Of a stretch of 64,000 bases of DNA, positions 23,499 through 35,160 are shown one piece after another. Every line of letters starts with the position of its first letter. The first letter of the stretch is position 1. The stretch lies in contig NC_089551.1 in the NCBI RefSeq assembly GCF_040115645.1, forward strand, positions 3,224,001-3,288,000, written 5' to 3'. A program made the position numbers and the translations under genes. Source of the DNA: Euwallacea fornicatus. Its lineage: Eukaryota; Arthropoda; Insecta; Coleoptera; Curculionidae. A model generated the notes under the pieces. The model worked only from the letters and a program-made list of their open reading frames with translations, was not told where the DNA came from and ran no database searches.

Positions 23499-25094
23499 TA
23501 TACAAAAAGGGCTCGAAGAATAAATAATATAGGGACAAAAATCACTAAACACGTTCGAAATATAAGAACCGAAGTGGCTAAATGGACAAAAGATTTTCGA
23601 TCATTGACTTATAGTGATAAAGGGATCGGTACGACAGATATGAGTTTATCCGCAGGGCATTGTTGGACTGGGGACGCATACTAAGGGCAAATGCAACCGG
23701 AAAACTAAGCAATGCCCACAAACAATAGAACAAATCGCACCGAGACTGATTACAAAGATAAGACACATAACCAAGGACTCTAGGAATGCACACGCATGAG
23801 AGGAATAACTCAAAGACTGCAAAACATTAAGGCAAGATGGAAAGAGTGTCGTCACAAGTGGACCATTTTGAATCCTCTATGTCTTCCAAGACAAGCAAGG
23901 CAATCCCACTCCGTTTTTCATTCAACCGCTCCACTGAAACATTTCCAAATTAACTTTTCCCTTTTTTCGTTTTTTTTTTGTGTTTTATAGATCACCATCT
24001 AAGGGTTTTTATTCCAAAGGCAGAAAAACCGGACGATTTATTCTCTGGGAATTAAAAATTTATACGTATCACAGTATGCGACTTCTTTTAGAGCTAAACA
24101 AGAAGTGCGGAAAGATTCGATTTCCCTATCATCCACTCACATACACACAACAAAGTATACGGGCCAATTCCATTGCTGCTGTGAGGGTGAACCAGGTCAC
24201 TGCATCCCTCTTCGACAATAAGTGGTCTTGGACATCAACGGTTTCGCAAAATAGAATTTCATACATGAATTTTAGACTAGACCACTTTCTCTAATCCTAC
24301 TGTGCAAAAATAACCGATGGTGCTGTATGACTGGTTGCCAAGCCACATGAGCGAAGCTGCCGCAGCGCCCTCGCACCGCCGACAGGGCGGGCTTTCTGTA
24401 GAGGGATAAACAAGGGGGCCGGTGATCAATAGGAGAGTGCCAAATTTGAAAAATTGATTTGGGGGCTGTGTTTGTGAGGTAAGGAGGTGGCGATGCTATA
24501 ATAGGTTGGTGAGAGATGCAATCGTGAAAGCGAGCGGCTGACCTACTATTGCGGAATAATACTAAGTGGTGGAATATGTTTATTCTGCAATGAACTTTAG
24601 GTACGGAATGGATACGATGCGTTGTTAGGGAAACCTCTTTAGAGATTCATGAAGCTAAAATTCACTCCCGCTAAGTTAACAAAAGCATTTTTCTTGACAT
24701 GGCGAAGGAGTTGTTTTGAAACTTTTCTCCTTTTTCAATTTACCATATTTAACTATTTTGCGAGTACCTTCCGCACCAAAAACCCTGACTGCATAGTATA
24801 TTTGGGATTTAAGGAGCCCTCCAACGAGGTCCAATCCTCCATTTACATTCGATCCCTAATTCCGGAACCGATAAATCATGGTCTAAAGTGGATGTGTCTA
24901 GTTAAAGATAATGGATGTTAGCTTTAAGCAGCGCCATTTTATACGATATACGATTAGATCAAATTCGGCAAGTCGGGAATGGGAAAATAAAACTTGTTAG
25001 CTGAAGGAAATTACCGCTTGCTACAGGAAATTGGTAATTGGGTCAGCAGAAGGCTGCAGGTAAATTGTTGTCACTGGATTATAACGGGACGTAC

Positions 25095-25351
25095 CTTTCT
25101 TTGCTGAACGAAGCCTTTTTGCTGGAAAAGAAAAGGTATGTCAAGCGGGAATTACAGGATGTTGGAAATTAAGCAATTCTGACTTACAGGAGCTGTAAAT
25201 TAAGGGCATCCTGTTCGTCGACCAACAAGAGCCTCTGCTCTGCCAACTCCTTCAATTCCCGCTCCCGCTCCCGCTCCGATTGCCTTTGATGCAGTAAATC
25301 GTTGTCAAGTTGACGAATTTCCCACTGTTCCCTTTGGGACCGGTGATGTTC
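25095..25351 (-). CDS. Two coding exons of a coiled-coil segment, possibly the N-terminal part of Hyperkinetic
   Basis: Exon 25188-25351 (164 bp) has a clean acceptor (CTGCAG) and donor (GTAAGT). It encodes a charged helical segment beginning EHHRSQREQWEIRQLDNDLL, with an Arg-Glu repeat, ending DALNLQLL. Microexon 25095-25121 (27 bp; acceptor TTTTCCAG, donor GTACGT) continues in phase with KKASFSKER. Its two-base overhang AG fits the acceptor at 16845, where G TGC AGG continues as RCRAPIASLDCMEEF into the Hyperkinetic exon. Strand, phase and adjacency support one transcription unit, but the chance of phase agreement alone is one in three. The alternative is an unrelated unrecognised gene. The protein family of the coiled coil was not identified. 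Confidence 0.5.
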
Positions 25352-25765
25352 CTGCAGGATAGAAACGTCGTTTAATTTAATGAACCACAAAAAAACATTT
25401 TTGACGGTTTTTCCTGTTGTCTCGGCAGCTGCCTGTAGTATGTAATCAATTCAGGTCTGTTAATTATATCTTTTATAGTTTTTTTCGATGCATAAACGTG
25501 AACCCTGAACCAACTCAGACTGGCGACTGGGTTCCAGATTCGCAGCAATTGGCGCATTTGGTCATGGGGCTTCATAATTATTCGCCGAACAATGAATAGT
25601 GGATGCAGGAACGCAGCTCGTTTTACATAACTACATTGTACTACAGTCCGTCTTTTATAATTACTAGTATTTGTTTACGTAATTGGGAATTCATGAAGAT
25701 AGATAAAAATAAAATGCGCAACAGCGAACTTCCTTTATTCTCATATTGTCAGTTATCGAAAAAGG

Positions 25766-28700
25766 ATGCTTGGGGTTCAAGATTTGAAGCAGGCTCTTAC
25801 TCCAGACCTCCGGAAGTCTGGAGCGAACATCTCCATTGAGGACGTCAAGAGTTTGACCGCACCTGGAGAAAACTACGGCTCGCTTCTGCTGTCTTTGACC
25901 ATCCTGATTGAGGATGCTGCTTCGGGCAAAACCGAATCCCTGCAAGCTGTGGCGAAAGCTGTGCCAAAAAACGACTTCATTCAGAACTTCTTCATGTCAT
26001 CTTTAACTTTCAAAAAAGAGCTGCACTTTTACAAAACGGTTGTGCCCAGAATGAGGCGATTTCAGCTGGACCAAGGTATGGAAGATGTGGTGGACTTCAC
26101 TGCAAATTTCTACGGGGGGCGGCTGGCTCTGGAGGGGTACAGCGGTAAAGCAGACAAAAACGCCGTGATTATAATGGAGAATCTTAAGACCAGGGGGTAT
26201 GTCATTGCGGAGAGGAGTGTTGGGTTTGATTTTGATACTGCCTGTTTGATTATTAAGGTACGTGGTACTAGGTGTAATTAGCGATAACTTCTTTACTTAA
26301 GATTCCAGAATATTGCCCTGCTTCACGTGCTGCCCATTGCAATTAAGATGAAGAATCGCGAGTTATTTGATGTGATGGTAGAACCGTATATCCAGTACAC
26401 AGATGTGTTTACACAGTCTATGTCTAAAGACATGCAAAATGAGTCTGTAAGTGCCCTTTTAGTTTTAACACAGTAACGGATCCATGGCTAAGGACCTTTG
26501 TTGTACCTCAATTAAAGATTTCGCCCTGGATTTACTACCATTATGAACGGTAAATGATAGAGAATTTTTATAGCATTCAGTGTGCAGGGTGTGTTTTTTC
26601 AAAGTATAAAAGGCAACATCTTCAAAATTATGCCGGCGATGGAAAAATCCAAAAACACGTCTTCCACAATATGATGGGGTAAGATGATTGGGGTTGTGAT
26701 GAACTCACTACCCTCTACTAAATACGTCCCAGCCACCCCAAGTAATTTTTTTTAATAGCACAGACACGGTTGCGACATATCGTCGAAAAGCACTTTCAAT
26801 TAAATTTTCAATGTTATCGAAGCTTCTGGAATTTCGCTCTGAAATGTATCCGATAATGTCGAAAATGCAAAATCACAGCAAGGCGCAGAATTAAATGGTT
26901 TTCAATCAGGAATAAGTGATAGAATTGATAATTAAATAAAAGCGTGAGATTTGCCCTTCAATAATAATAATTTTTCATAATAGATGTTTGGGATTTTCCA
27001 TGCAAGCGTGCAAACGCCATTCACGTGTTTAACGCACATTAACAAAAGTTTCTTTAGAAGTTACACAACACTCAGTAGTAATTCCCCGTCTTAACTCTTC
27101 AAATGCCTCTGGTCGAGTTTTGAAGGCTACAGATTTCAAGGGCCCCCACGAAAATAAATCTATAGGTGTGGGATCGGGAGTACCAGGGGGCCATTCTATC
27201 GCTCTTCTCCTTCCAATGTATCTCGCGGGATAATTGTTGTCGAACAACTTCAAACAAATGTGGCCGTGCCTCATCGTGTGGGAATCTTGGTAAATTCTCC
27301 AGTCGCCATTCTCGCTCTGCTGATTCTCTAGCTCACAGATTATCAATGGTTCAATAGCACTCTCTAAAAGGTCACGGTAGGTTTCATCATTCAAATTACC
27401 ATCAACGAAAAAGGTCCTATGATAGCATGTACAAGGATCCCGGCCAAAGCAACTACATTTTGGGGATATTGATTGCTTGCTTCACTCACAGCATGAGGGT
27501 TTGAATCATTTCAGATTTCACCATTGTGCCTATTGAGAGTATCATTTAGGTAAAATGTGCACTCATCACTGAAGCAAATGTTTAGCAGCAGTTTGGGTTG
27601 ATTGGCAGTCAAAGCCTACATCATCTCGCAATATTCAATTCGTCGGTCTGGATTATCCTCATTCGATTTCTGATAAAGTTGAATTTTGTATGGTTGAAAT
27701 TTGTGTAGTTTTAGAACTTTTCGGACCGATGTTGTTGATAGGTCAGTTAAAGTAGACGTATGCTCCACGGATGGACAATCATGGGTTTTGGGCAAATTGT
27801 CCGATACCTTCGATTTGAATAACCTCGTCTAATATCCGAGGTCGACTCCTTTTTTACTGGCCATAGAACTGGTTTTTTCAAATTTCTGTGTTAATTTCCT
27901 AACGCAGGAAGTCGCTGGCGGAATATTTCTGCAGTTCGCAAAGACAACGTTCCTCAGTATCATAAATAAAAACGATTTCAACCCGCCTCGCTATTGAATA
28001 AACCATGTTTCGATTGAAAATTTGCGGGAAGAAGCACGAAGTGAAACTCAGATAATAAACAGAATTCGACGATCACTGGGTAGAAAAACGTCCATAAATA
28101 CCGATAAAACCATTTTTTACATTTAACATTATTATTTATTCTTTGATAAGATGTGAGGCGAGAAGGTGAATATCGTTTATACGCTCCCATGGAAAGTAAC
28201 GAAAAACATTTCAAAAATTTATTATAGAAAAAAAATGGATAGCGGTAATCTTCCGCTTTGATTTAATTACAACAAAACTTTGAACTAATTACCAATTCTA
28301 TTACTGCTTCCTGATTGAAAAACATTTAATTCTAGGCCTAGGTGTTTTACAAAAGCGCCTTGATTTTAGAAGAATTTGAGGGCGAAATTCCAGAAGCTTT
28401 GACACCATTGAAAAGCTTATTGAAAATGCTTTCCGACGATATGTCACAACCATGCCCGTGCGATAAAAAAAAACTCTGGGTGGCTGGAGTGTATTTGGTG
28501 GAGGGTAGTGAGTCCATCATACCCTCCATCATCTTCCCCCATTATATCATGGTAGACGTGTTTTTGGATTTTTCTATTGCCGACGTAATTCTCAAGTTTT
28601 TGGCATTTATACTTTTAAAAGACCCACCTTGTATATACGAATACATTAGGTCATTGACGTGCCGCAGCCATTTTGCATCCACCAATCATGCAATTTTTTT

Positions 28701-31682
28701 CTTCCATTTTTGCCTGAATCTTATTTGAGGGAAATTGCGATTTCTACGCCTCGAATTGCGGCAACTTCAAACGCGTAGCGCCGAACCGTGCGGCTACATA
28801 CGTACACTTTCTGCTTCGTATATCAATATACACGGCGTCCCAACTAAAATTTGCACACCACGAAATCTCCGACTTTGTCCAAATGTGGGAAAAATGCTAA
28901 AATATGTCAATTTTAACTTTGTGGGGGGCCAAATGTTATTTTGATTGCGAAGTGGTTTCTGCGTCCCTCTAGCGCCCAGGCCCACCCCTTGAAATGCTAT
29001 AAATGGCTAGAGGGGCTGAGTGACAGATCGCGTTGAACCTTCTGGCATTCTCTATGCAGAAACGTTTTTTTTTTTCAAGTTTGAGCGATTCGTTTGGCGA
29101 ATCGCGAAATTGTTGCAGGCTCATTGAAATTTTCAGTGTTAATATTCTGGTACCCTCTCGGTCAAGTTATAAACAATTTTTTTTTGGGTCGAACGGGCTA
29201 AGAAATGTTATCTAATCTACAGTAATGTTTGAAATTTTAAAACAAAAAATTTGACTAAATGTGCGAGGCTGAAAATAAATAATCTTTTAATTTGTACTTG
29301 ATTTCATAACTTATCGCCGTTCAGTTGAGTTGAATACAAAAACCGTAATTTGTAAAACGGTTTTTAGCACCGAACGAAAAACTGAATTAGTAAAACTACG
29401 AAAGCTGCTGGTAAAGTGCTATAAACATAACAATTGTGCCAGTGTTGCTGCGGGAGTTTTCAACAAAAAACATCTGGAATATCAAATTAGGCGTCGGTCC
29501 GTTGCTAATTTAATTGCAAAATTTGATGAAATGGGCTTTGTTACAAACAAAAAGCATGACCGGCAACATCCTATCCAAAATGAAGCTGTTAAAGTGACTG
29601 TTTTCGGTCATCTTTCAACGGATAACAGACGATCTGTAAGAAAAATTGCCCAAGAAAGTGATGTGTCCGAAAGTAGTTTTCGTCAAGTTGCCAAAAAAAC
29701 ATAAGTTTCATCCATTCAAAACGAGACTTGTTCTAAAATTAAACGAAGATTATCTGGATCGGCGTTTACAGTTGTGTGAAAATTTAACTGACCGCTTGAT
29801 AAATGACCCAGGTCGACTGTTATAACTGTCGGTTCACTGTACAACATTTGTTTCTCTGATGAAAGTACGTTTACGTTTAACGGTGAAGTGAACAGGCATA
29901 ATTGTCATTAATGGAGTGACATAAACCCGCACATTTTCAGTGGAAATCACACGCAAACGCCCCAAAAATTAAACGTATGCGGGCGGGCATTATGGGCGAC
30001 CACATTATCGAGCCACTTTTTGTTGAAGGCAATTTGACTGGGGAGTTATTTGCAGTTGTTAGAAGACCTTATTGAACTTCGAATAATCCGAATAGTGCAA
30101 AGAGACGTAAACCTCGAAGGAACCAAATTTTCTTTTGACACGATGCGCATTTTCCTGGACAATGGACGGGCCGAAGAGGTCCCATCGAATGGCCAGCTGG
30201 ATCCCCGGACCTAACCCCCCTAGATTTATTTTTATGGGACCACTTAATATCTAAAGTTTGTGCTACAATACCTGCATCCCCGCAAATACTTCGAGAACGA
30301 ATCGTCGCAGAGTGCCGTTTGGTCACGCCAGAAATGTTACAAGCTGTACGAATTCCCTTGTACTATTGCGTGGACGTTGGTGGTGGATATTTTGAGCAAT
30401 ACATTTGTTAAATTGAATTGTGTTTTCGTAACCACTTTTGTTTCCTTTCGCAGTCACTAGGCAATGTCCTGAAAAATCAATCACTCAAACTTGAAAAAAA
30501 AAAAAAACATGATTGCATACAGAATCGAAGCAGCTTCAAAATGAAGTGTCAATTTCTCTCGCCACTTAAAGTTTTTCAAGAGGTGGTTCTGGGCACCGGA
30601 GGGATGCAGAAGTTACTTGAAAACCACGGTACAATTTGATCCCCCCTCGAGTTAAAATTGACATATTTTTACATTTTTTTCACATTTGGACGACATCGGA
30701 GATTTCACGGAATTTTAGTCGGGACACCCTGTACGGGCATTCTCGGAGCCAAATTATGCATGTGCTGGCACTTTTAGCTTGAGTACAAAGTTCAAAATAG
30801 AGCTTTAATTGATCTTGAACTTAAGTTCCCATTAAGCGTGCTATTAGTCTTTTAAATAATTAGGGTCTACTTCATTCAGATCGAAGACATTCTTAACCTA
30901 GCAAGCGACAACCCCAAGTGTATCAACCACCTGAGGAACTTGGAATCGAAATTGGAGCAATGCTATCGAGCTTCTCACGACCGGATACCTGGAAACAGAC
31001 CATTTTTGACCATCACACATAACGATATATGGGTGAACAATCTAATGGTCAAATTCGACGAAAACGGAAAACCGCTAGAAAACAAAATCGTAAGTGCATT
31101 ATCGGTTTTCGCGCTTTTACAATGTTTATTTTGTTATCTCGTTATAACATTATACAAATCAAAACATCTCAACTACGCCGGTGGAAGATCAGCAGATTGG
31201 CAACTGGGAAAAGTTCAAATGTCATGAAAATAATGCGAATTTTTTTGATTTGGCCCCATTACCCACATCGTCCTTTTTGTCGGCAGGTGGACTATCAATT
31301 CCTCAACTTGGGCTCTCCGGGCAAGGATTTGATATTCTTCATCTTTGATAGCGTCCAGAACGATGTGATCAGGAGTAGATATCAGGACTTAATCCGGACT
31401 TATCACAACACGTTGATCTCAGTTCTGAAAGAGCTCAAAGTGGACACAACCGTCTTCACATTGGAAAAACTTGAGGAGGAACTGGAATTCGCTGCCAAGG
31501 AAACTTTCGCAATTGGTCAGTGTTTTGCGATGCTCAGGCCGATTTTCGCGGTCAAAGAAAGTGTAACTGATGTGGAAAACTTGAGCAACGACAATATTTT
31601 CCAATACAAGAACACTACCAAAGCTCATAGGGACAAGCTCTGCCTCTTAATTGAAGAGTTCGCAAAAAGGAAATGGATTTAG
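25766..31682 (+). CDS. EcKinase-family (ecdysteroid kinase-like, CHK/DUF1679) protein
   Basis: Predicted small-molecule kinase of the insect EcKinase family, whose studied members phosphorylate ecdysteroids and perhaps xenobiotics. Four exons join in phase: 25766-26257, 26309-26446, 30880-31089 and 31287-31682, giving 411 residues, the usual family size. Visible are the ATP-lobe start GENYGSLLLSLTILIED, the hinge-like IMENLKTRGYVI, the catalytic loop THNDIWVNNLM (HxDxxxxN pattern; GD of relatives replaced by ND), and the metal-binding DYQFLNLGSPGKDL. It ends in FAKRKWI. The third intron is 4.4 kb because two transposons sit in it (26585-28631 and 28831-30731). The gene lies opposite and between minus-strand exons at 25.1-25.4 and 35.0 kb. 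Confidence 0.9.
26585..28631 (-). mobile_element. Tc1/mariner-superfamily element with about 380-bp inverted ends, inside an EcKinase intron
   Basis: The left end CAGGGTGTGTTTTTTCAAAG matches the right end (reverse complement CAAGGTGGGTCTTTTAAAAG), bordered by TA on the right. Similarity continues inward for about 380 bp, to near 26960 and 28245. The minus strand at about 27029-28000 holds a broken transposase; its C-terminal end reads RRAIEWPPGTPDPTPIDLF and is preceded by a recognisable DDE-type middle. Stops and frameshifts make it inactive. The right inverted repeat contains a misleading open frame (28342-28530) that resembles a kinase exon but is matched by the left repeat. Confidence 0.82.
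28831..30731 (+). mobile_element. Mariner-like element with about 100-bp inverted ends and decayed transposase
   Basis: The left end CACGGCGTCCCAACTAAAAT and right end (reverse complement CAGGGTGTCCCGACTAAAAT) have TA on both sides (28829-28830 and 30732-30733). The plus strand retains a transposase with a helix-turn-helix N-terminus from about 29330, including KLLVKCYKHNNCASVAAGVF and the HTH-like STDNRRSVRKIAQESDVSES. A frameshift near 29700 and several stops then break the catalytic part, which ends near 30350. It sits in the third EcKinase intron, close to the element at 26585-28631. Confidence 0.82.
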
Positions 31683-31872
31683 ATGAGCTAATCATTTATG
31701 CATTGCGGGGGAATTTATTAATGGTTTAAACTGCACAAATGTTGAATAATTCAATGTCAATTATAGATTTATAAATTACTCAGAAATTTCATTGGTTTTC
31801 AAATGCGCAATTCGTTTTCAGATGCATCGTTGCACACTTTGCATTGTCTTTCCACGAACTAATCAAAAGTTA

Positions 31873-34800
31873 CGAGGATTGTCCCATAAGTACCCGACCT
31901 AACATATACATGGCGATTTTTTTGTTAAAAACTCACAGAGACCTAACCTCAAAAAGCTTATGTTTAAAGCTTGAAAGTGCTACGTTGATTTGTATTTATT
32001 GTGGGGCCGTTTTTACTGAACGATTTCATAGATTTTATGAACGTGGACAAAATTGGTCATCGATATGTGATTCAGTACTTTCATTTGGAAGGTCTTGGTC
32101 CATCCAACATCAAACTGGAGTTAGATTCTACTCTGGGGTAATCTGGCATTTCGTTAACAGCTCTAAAACATTGGATGACAGAGTTTAATAGAGGTGGTGT
32201 GAGTTGCCAAGACGAACTTCGCAGTTGTTGATCCAATGACACTCCAGATTTGACCACTCTATATATTGTGGCGGTAATCCACAACACTCTACTGGAAGAT
32301 CAAAAAGCACCTTATATCGCATTTCGATCCAGAAACTGAATATGAAAAAACTGTGCACAAGATGGGTACCGCAAATACTCACAACTGAACAAAAAGAGCT
32401 CCACGAGGATATTCCAAGGGAGTGTTTGGCAAAGTTTCATAGCAATAAAGTCGAATTTTTACGTCGATTCATAACCATGGATGAAACATGGGTCTATCAT
32501 TTTACACCTGAGATGAAAGAGCAGTCAACACAAGGGGAGAATCGACTCCAAAGAGTGTGAAAACCGTTCAATCGACAAGAAAGTTGATGCGGAAAAAATA
32601 AGGAAAAACCGACCGCATTTGGCGCAAACGAAAGTGTTGTTTCATCAAGACATCGCACGAGTTCACACTTCGTCATCGCGATAGCCAAAATCAATCAACT
32701 TCGTTTCGAACTTTTCCCTCACCCTCCCCATTCGCCAGATTTAGCGTTCTCAGATCATTTCCTATTTCGAAACTTGAAAAAAGGGCTTGATGAAAAGAAT
32801 TTTTCAAATAATGATGAGGTGGAGTCCAAAGTTAATGCTTATTTTGAAATGATTTCTTACCATAAACAGGGTATAGAACATCGTTAAAAAAAGTGTGTCA
32901 GTCTCAAAGAGGACTATACAGGGTATTTCATTTGAAGCTGTGATTAAAGATTACGCAAAAACGGTACCTTGTACGAAAGAGTTTCACATAAAAGTTGTCC
33001 GGTAAAGAGGGCGACACGTCATGCAGACAGTGACTTTGAGCCAAAACGTCATTTTAAGGTCATTTCAAGGGCATTTTGTTTCAATCGATAACTCCGTATT
33101 TTTTTTACAGATCCTTGTAGACCTTTAAAAAGTGGATATCTTTTATTTTGAACAATTTTCTTATTAGAACTTTTGCTGCAAAGGTATCCTCGATTTTTGT
33201 CAAATTTTTGAGATAGTCGAAATTATTGCATTTTTTTTTCTAGAAAAGCTTTGCGATACATGTTCTGTTTAAAACTCATAACAATCCTTCTATCTAATTT
33301 AAAAAATATATATATATTTTAATTTGGTAAATTAATTTAACATCCTGATTTGAAAAACTTATGGAACCAAATGTTCAAAAGAATGTCCTTTCTGCTGCAA
33401 ACAAGTCTCAACTCTTATTCGAAAATAATCGTTTACTCTGCGCAACATCTCATTTATCAATTGACACACATTTTCAATTCTCCCCTTCATGTCGTCTGCG
33501 GTTGTTGGTACTTCTGCATAAACCTTGTCCTTTAGAAAACCCCAAAGGAGAAAATCTAATGAGGTCAGATCAGGAAACATAGGTGGCCAGTTCAATGGAC
33601 AGCCCCGTCCAATCCATCGACCTGGATACATTCCATCCAGAACCTCGCGAGATATTCTAGAAAAATGGGCTGGACAGCCCTTATTATGATACCACATCAC
33701 CCGTCTAATCGCAAGTGGAATGTTTTCTAACAATTCCGGAAGATTAATACGCAAGTAATTGCGGCACTATCTCCATTCAAGTTTCCTTCGGTGAAGAAAA
33801 CCCCAATTAAAAATTCTCCAGTAATACCACTCCATACATTCACTGACCATGGTCTTTGATGTTCAATTTCTCTAAGCCAGTGTGGGTTTACAGCACTGCA
33901 AAAATGCAGATTATGGTAATTCACTACACCATGGTTTTTCAATGTGGATTCGTCCGAAAACAAAATGTTGGAATAGAAATTTGCATTTTGATTTAATTGC
34001 TGCTTTGCCCAATTACAAAAACTGACTCGGTTGGCAAAATCAGATTCATGGAGTTTCTGTCGTAAATAAATGTGGTAACGATGATATTTATTCACTTTCA
34101 AAATTCTTTGGCCACTTATCTTTGACATTCCTGAGTCAGCAGCAATTTGACGACAACTTACATGGGGATCGAAGGCAACAGCTGCAAGAATTGCTATTTG
34201 ATTGCCTTCATGTGTTACACTTCGGGAGCGATTGCGCTTTTTTGTTTCCAACGTTTTCGTTTCTTTGAAATTCTTAATGACACTGTTGAAAGTCGTCTAA
34301 CAGGGAACTTTTTCATCCGGAAATCTTTCAGCATAAAGCTCTACTGCCCGACTAACATTTCTTCCAACCTCTCCATAAATAAACATAATTTCTAATTTTT
34401 CATCTACAGTGCAGCGATCCATTTCAATTATTGAATTTTGAAATGAAAACAATAATTTTTGAATTATTTTATACAAAACAATTAGATTGTCGAAAAAGGA
34501 ACATCGATTTCCTGTAGACCTTGTTATAAGGTAGACTCGAACAAGGGGAAATTTAAGAACATTTTTTTTCATACAAACAATTTTCTTTTGTTTAGATGGA
34601 AAGTTTGTGATGAGTTTTAAACAGAATACACTTTACAGGATTTTAAATAAAATGCAGTAATTTCGACTAACTCAAAAATTTGACAAAAAACAAGGATAAG
34701 TCTGCAGCAAAACGTCTAATAAAGAAATTGCTTAAATGAAAGGTATTAATTTTTTGAAGGTCTACAAGGATCTGTAAAAAGGACGTTAAAAGTCATCATC

Positions 34801-34988
34801 TTCATGACATGTCCCATGTCTTTAACAGACACCTCTAATTCGAAACTTTTTTCATACAACGTACCGCTTCGAGCAATCATCAATCACAACTTTAAATGGG
34901 ACACACTGTACATGTTGAGAAATAATGTAGTATTTTCCAAATATTTTTTCTTTAACTTTTAGGTCGCGTACTTCTGGGACCGTCCTCG
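31873..34988 (+). mobile_element. Mariner element (family A, copy 1), interrupted by another transposon
   Basis: The left end CGAGGATTGTCCCATAAGTA and right end (reverse complement CGAGGACGGTCCCAGAAGTA) are flanked by TA. The plus strand has a mariner transposase remnant, with KKLCTRWVPQILTTEQK and the signature MDETWVYHFTPEMKEQS near 32477, and a decayed C-terminal half. At 32917 it is split by a second element (32919-34908); family-A sequence resumes at 34911 (TGTTGAGAAATAATGTAG). Without the insert the copy is about 1.1 kb. Its right end lies five bases inside the intron that follows the minus-strand exon ending at 34996. Confidence 0.88.
32919..34908 (-). mobile_element. Long-inverted-repeat Tc1/mariner-like element (family B) inserted in mariner A
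   Basis: The left end CAGGGTATTTCATTTGAAGC and right end (reverse complement CAGTGTGTCCCATTTAAAGT) are flanked by TA on both sides. Inverted repeats run inward about 300-370 bp. The minus strand carries an almost complete transposase at 33359-34432, starting MDRCTVDEKLEIMFIYGEVG. It includes a helix-turn-helix domain (HVSCRQIAADSGMSKISGQR) and DDE motifs (ILFSDESTLKNHGVVNYHNL and LNWPPMFPDLTSLDFLLWGF). It is broken by one in-frame stop (34297-34299) and one frame change near 33745. This is the best-preserved transposase in the window. Confidence 0.87.
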
Positions 34989-34995
34989 TACATAC

Positions 34996-35160
34996 CTTAA
35001 TAGCTGCGTCGTACTCGAGCTGTCGTTGCTCTTTGGTAATGGGCTTCTTCTCGTCCTCTTTCTCCTTTTCCTTGTCCTTCGAACTACTCGAGCTTCCCGC
35101 CCCCGGCGGCGGGTATGAAATCCAAAACTGGTGGGCCAGTTTGAGTGCAATGGAATTCCA
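34996..35160 (-). CDS. Coding exon of the coiled-coil segment (upstream of the 25-kb exons)
   Basis: The minus-strand frame WNSIALKLAHQFWISYPPPG continues with a serine run, a Lys/Glu-rich stretch and TKEQRQLEYDAAIK, then a donor (AAG, GTATG). At 165 bp it is phase 0 at both ends, so it joins directly to the exon starting at 25351. The result (YDAAIK then EHHRSQREQWEI) reads as one continuous charged helix. The acceptor (CATAG) has a weak pyrimidine tract, and exons further upstream were not found. The intron after it spans about 9.6 kb and contains the EcKinase gene. The protein is not recognised; membership in the Hyperkinetic transcription unit is inferred. Confidence 0.5.

Larger units (their letters stand above)
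16846..25094. other. Long intron or upstream region of Hyperkinetic, transposon-rich
   Basis: About 8 kb with no convincing gene on either strand. Recognisable contents are a transposon with a transposase remnant (17655-18777), a GC-rich patch with CRE-like sites (20.3-20.4 kb) and a large foldback (22083-23498). A few open frames of 60-100 codons (for example near 19752 and 23394) lack homology, splice support or codon bias. Around 21.0-21.1 kb a phrase resembling the end of a decayed Tc1/mariner transposase is visible but too eroded to call. The 24.3-24.5 kb stretch is GC-rich and unexplained. If the exons at 25 kb belong to Hk, this whole interval is one intron. Confidence 0.4.

Noticed and set aside
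23394..24294. Series of plus-strand frames suggesting a retrotransposon or gene
   Set aside because: No reverse transcriptase, integrase or other motif was recognised, and stops are frequent.
28342..28728. Open frame that looked like an additional EcKinase exon
   Set aside because: Its reverse complement is found in the opposite inverted repeat of the surrounding transposon (26585-26960). The kinase is complete without it.
32342..32560. Mariner transposase as a host (SETMAR-like) gene
   Set aside because: The catalytic part is disrupted and the element has its own inverted repeats and TA duplication; there is no fused host domain.
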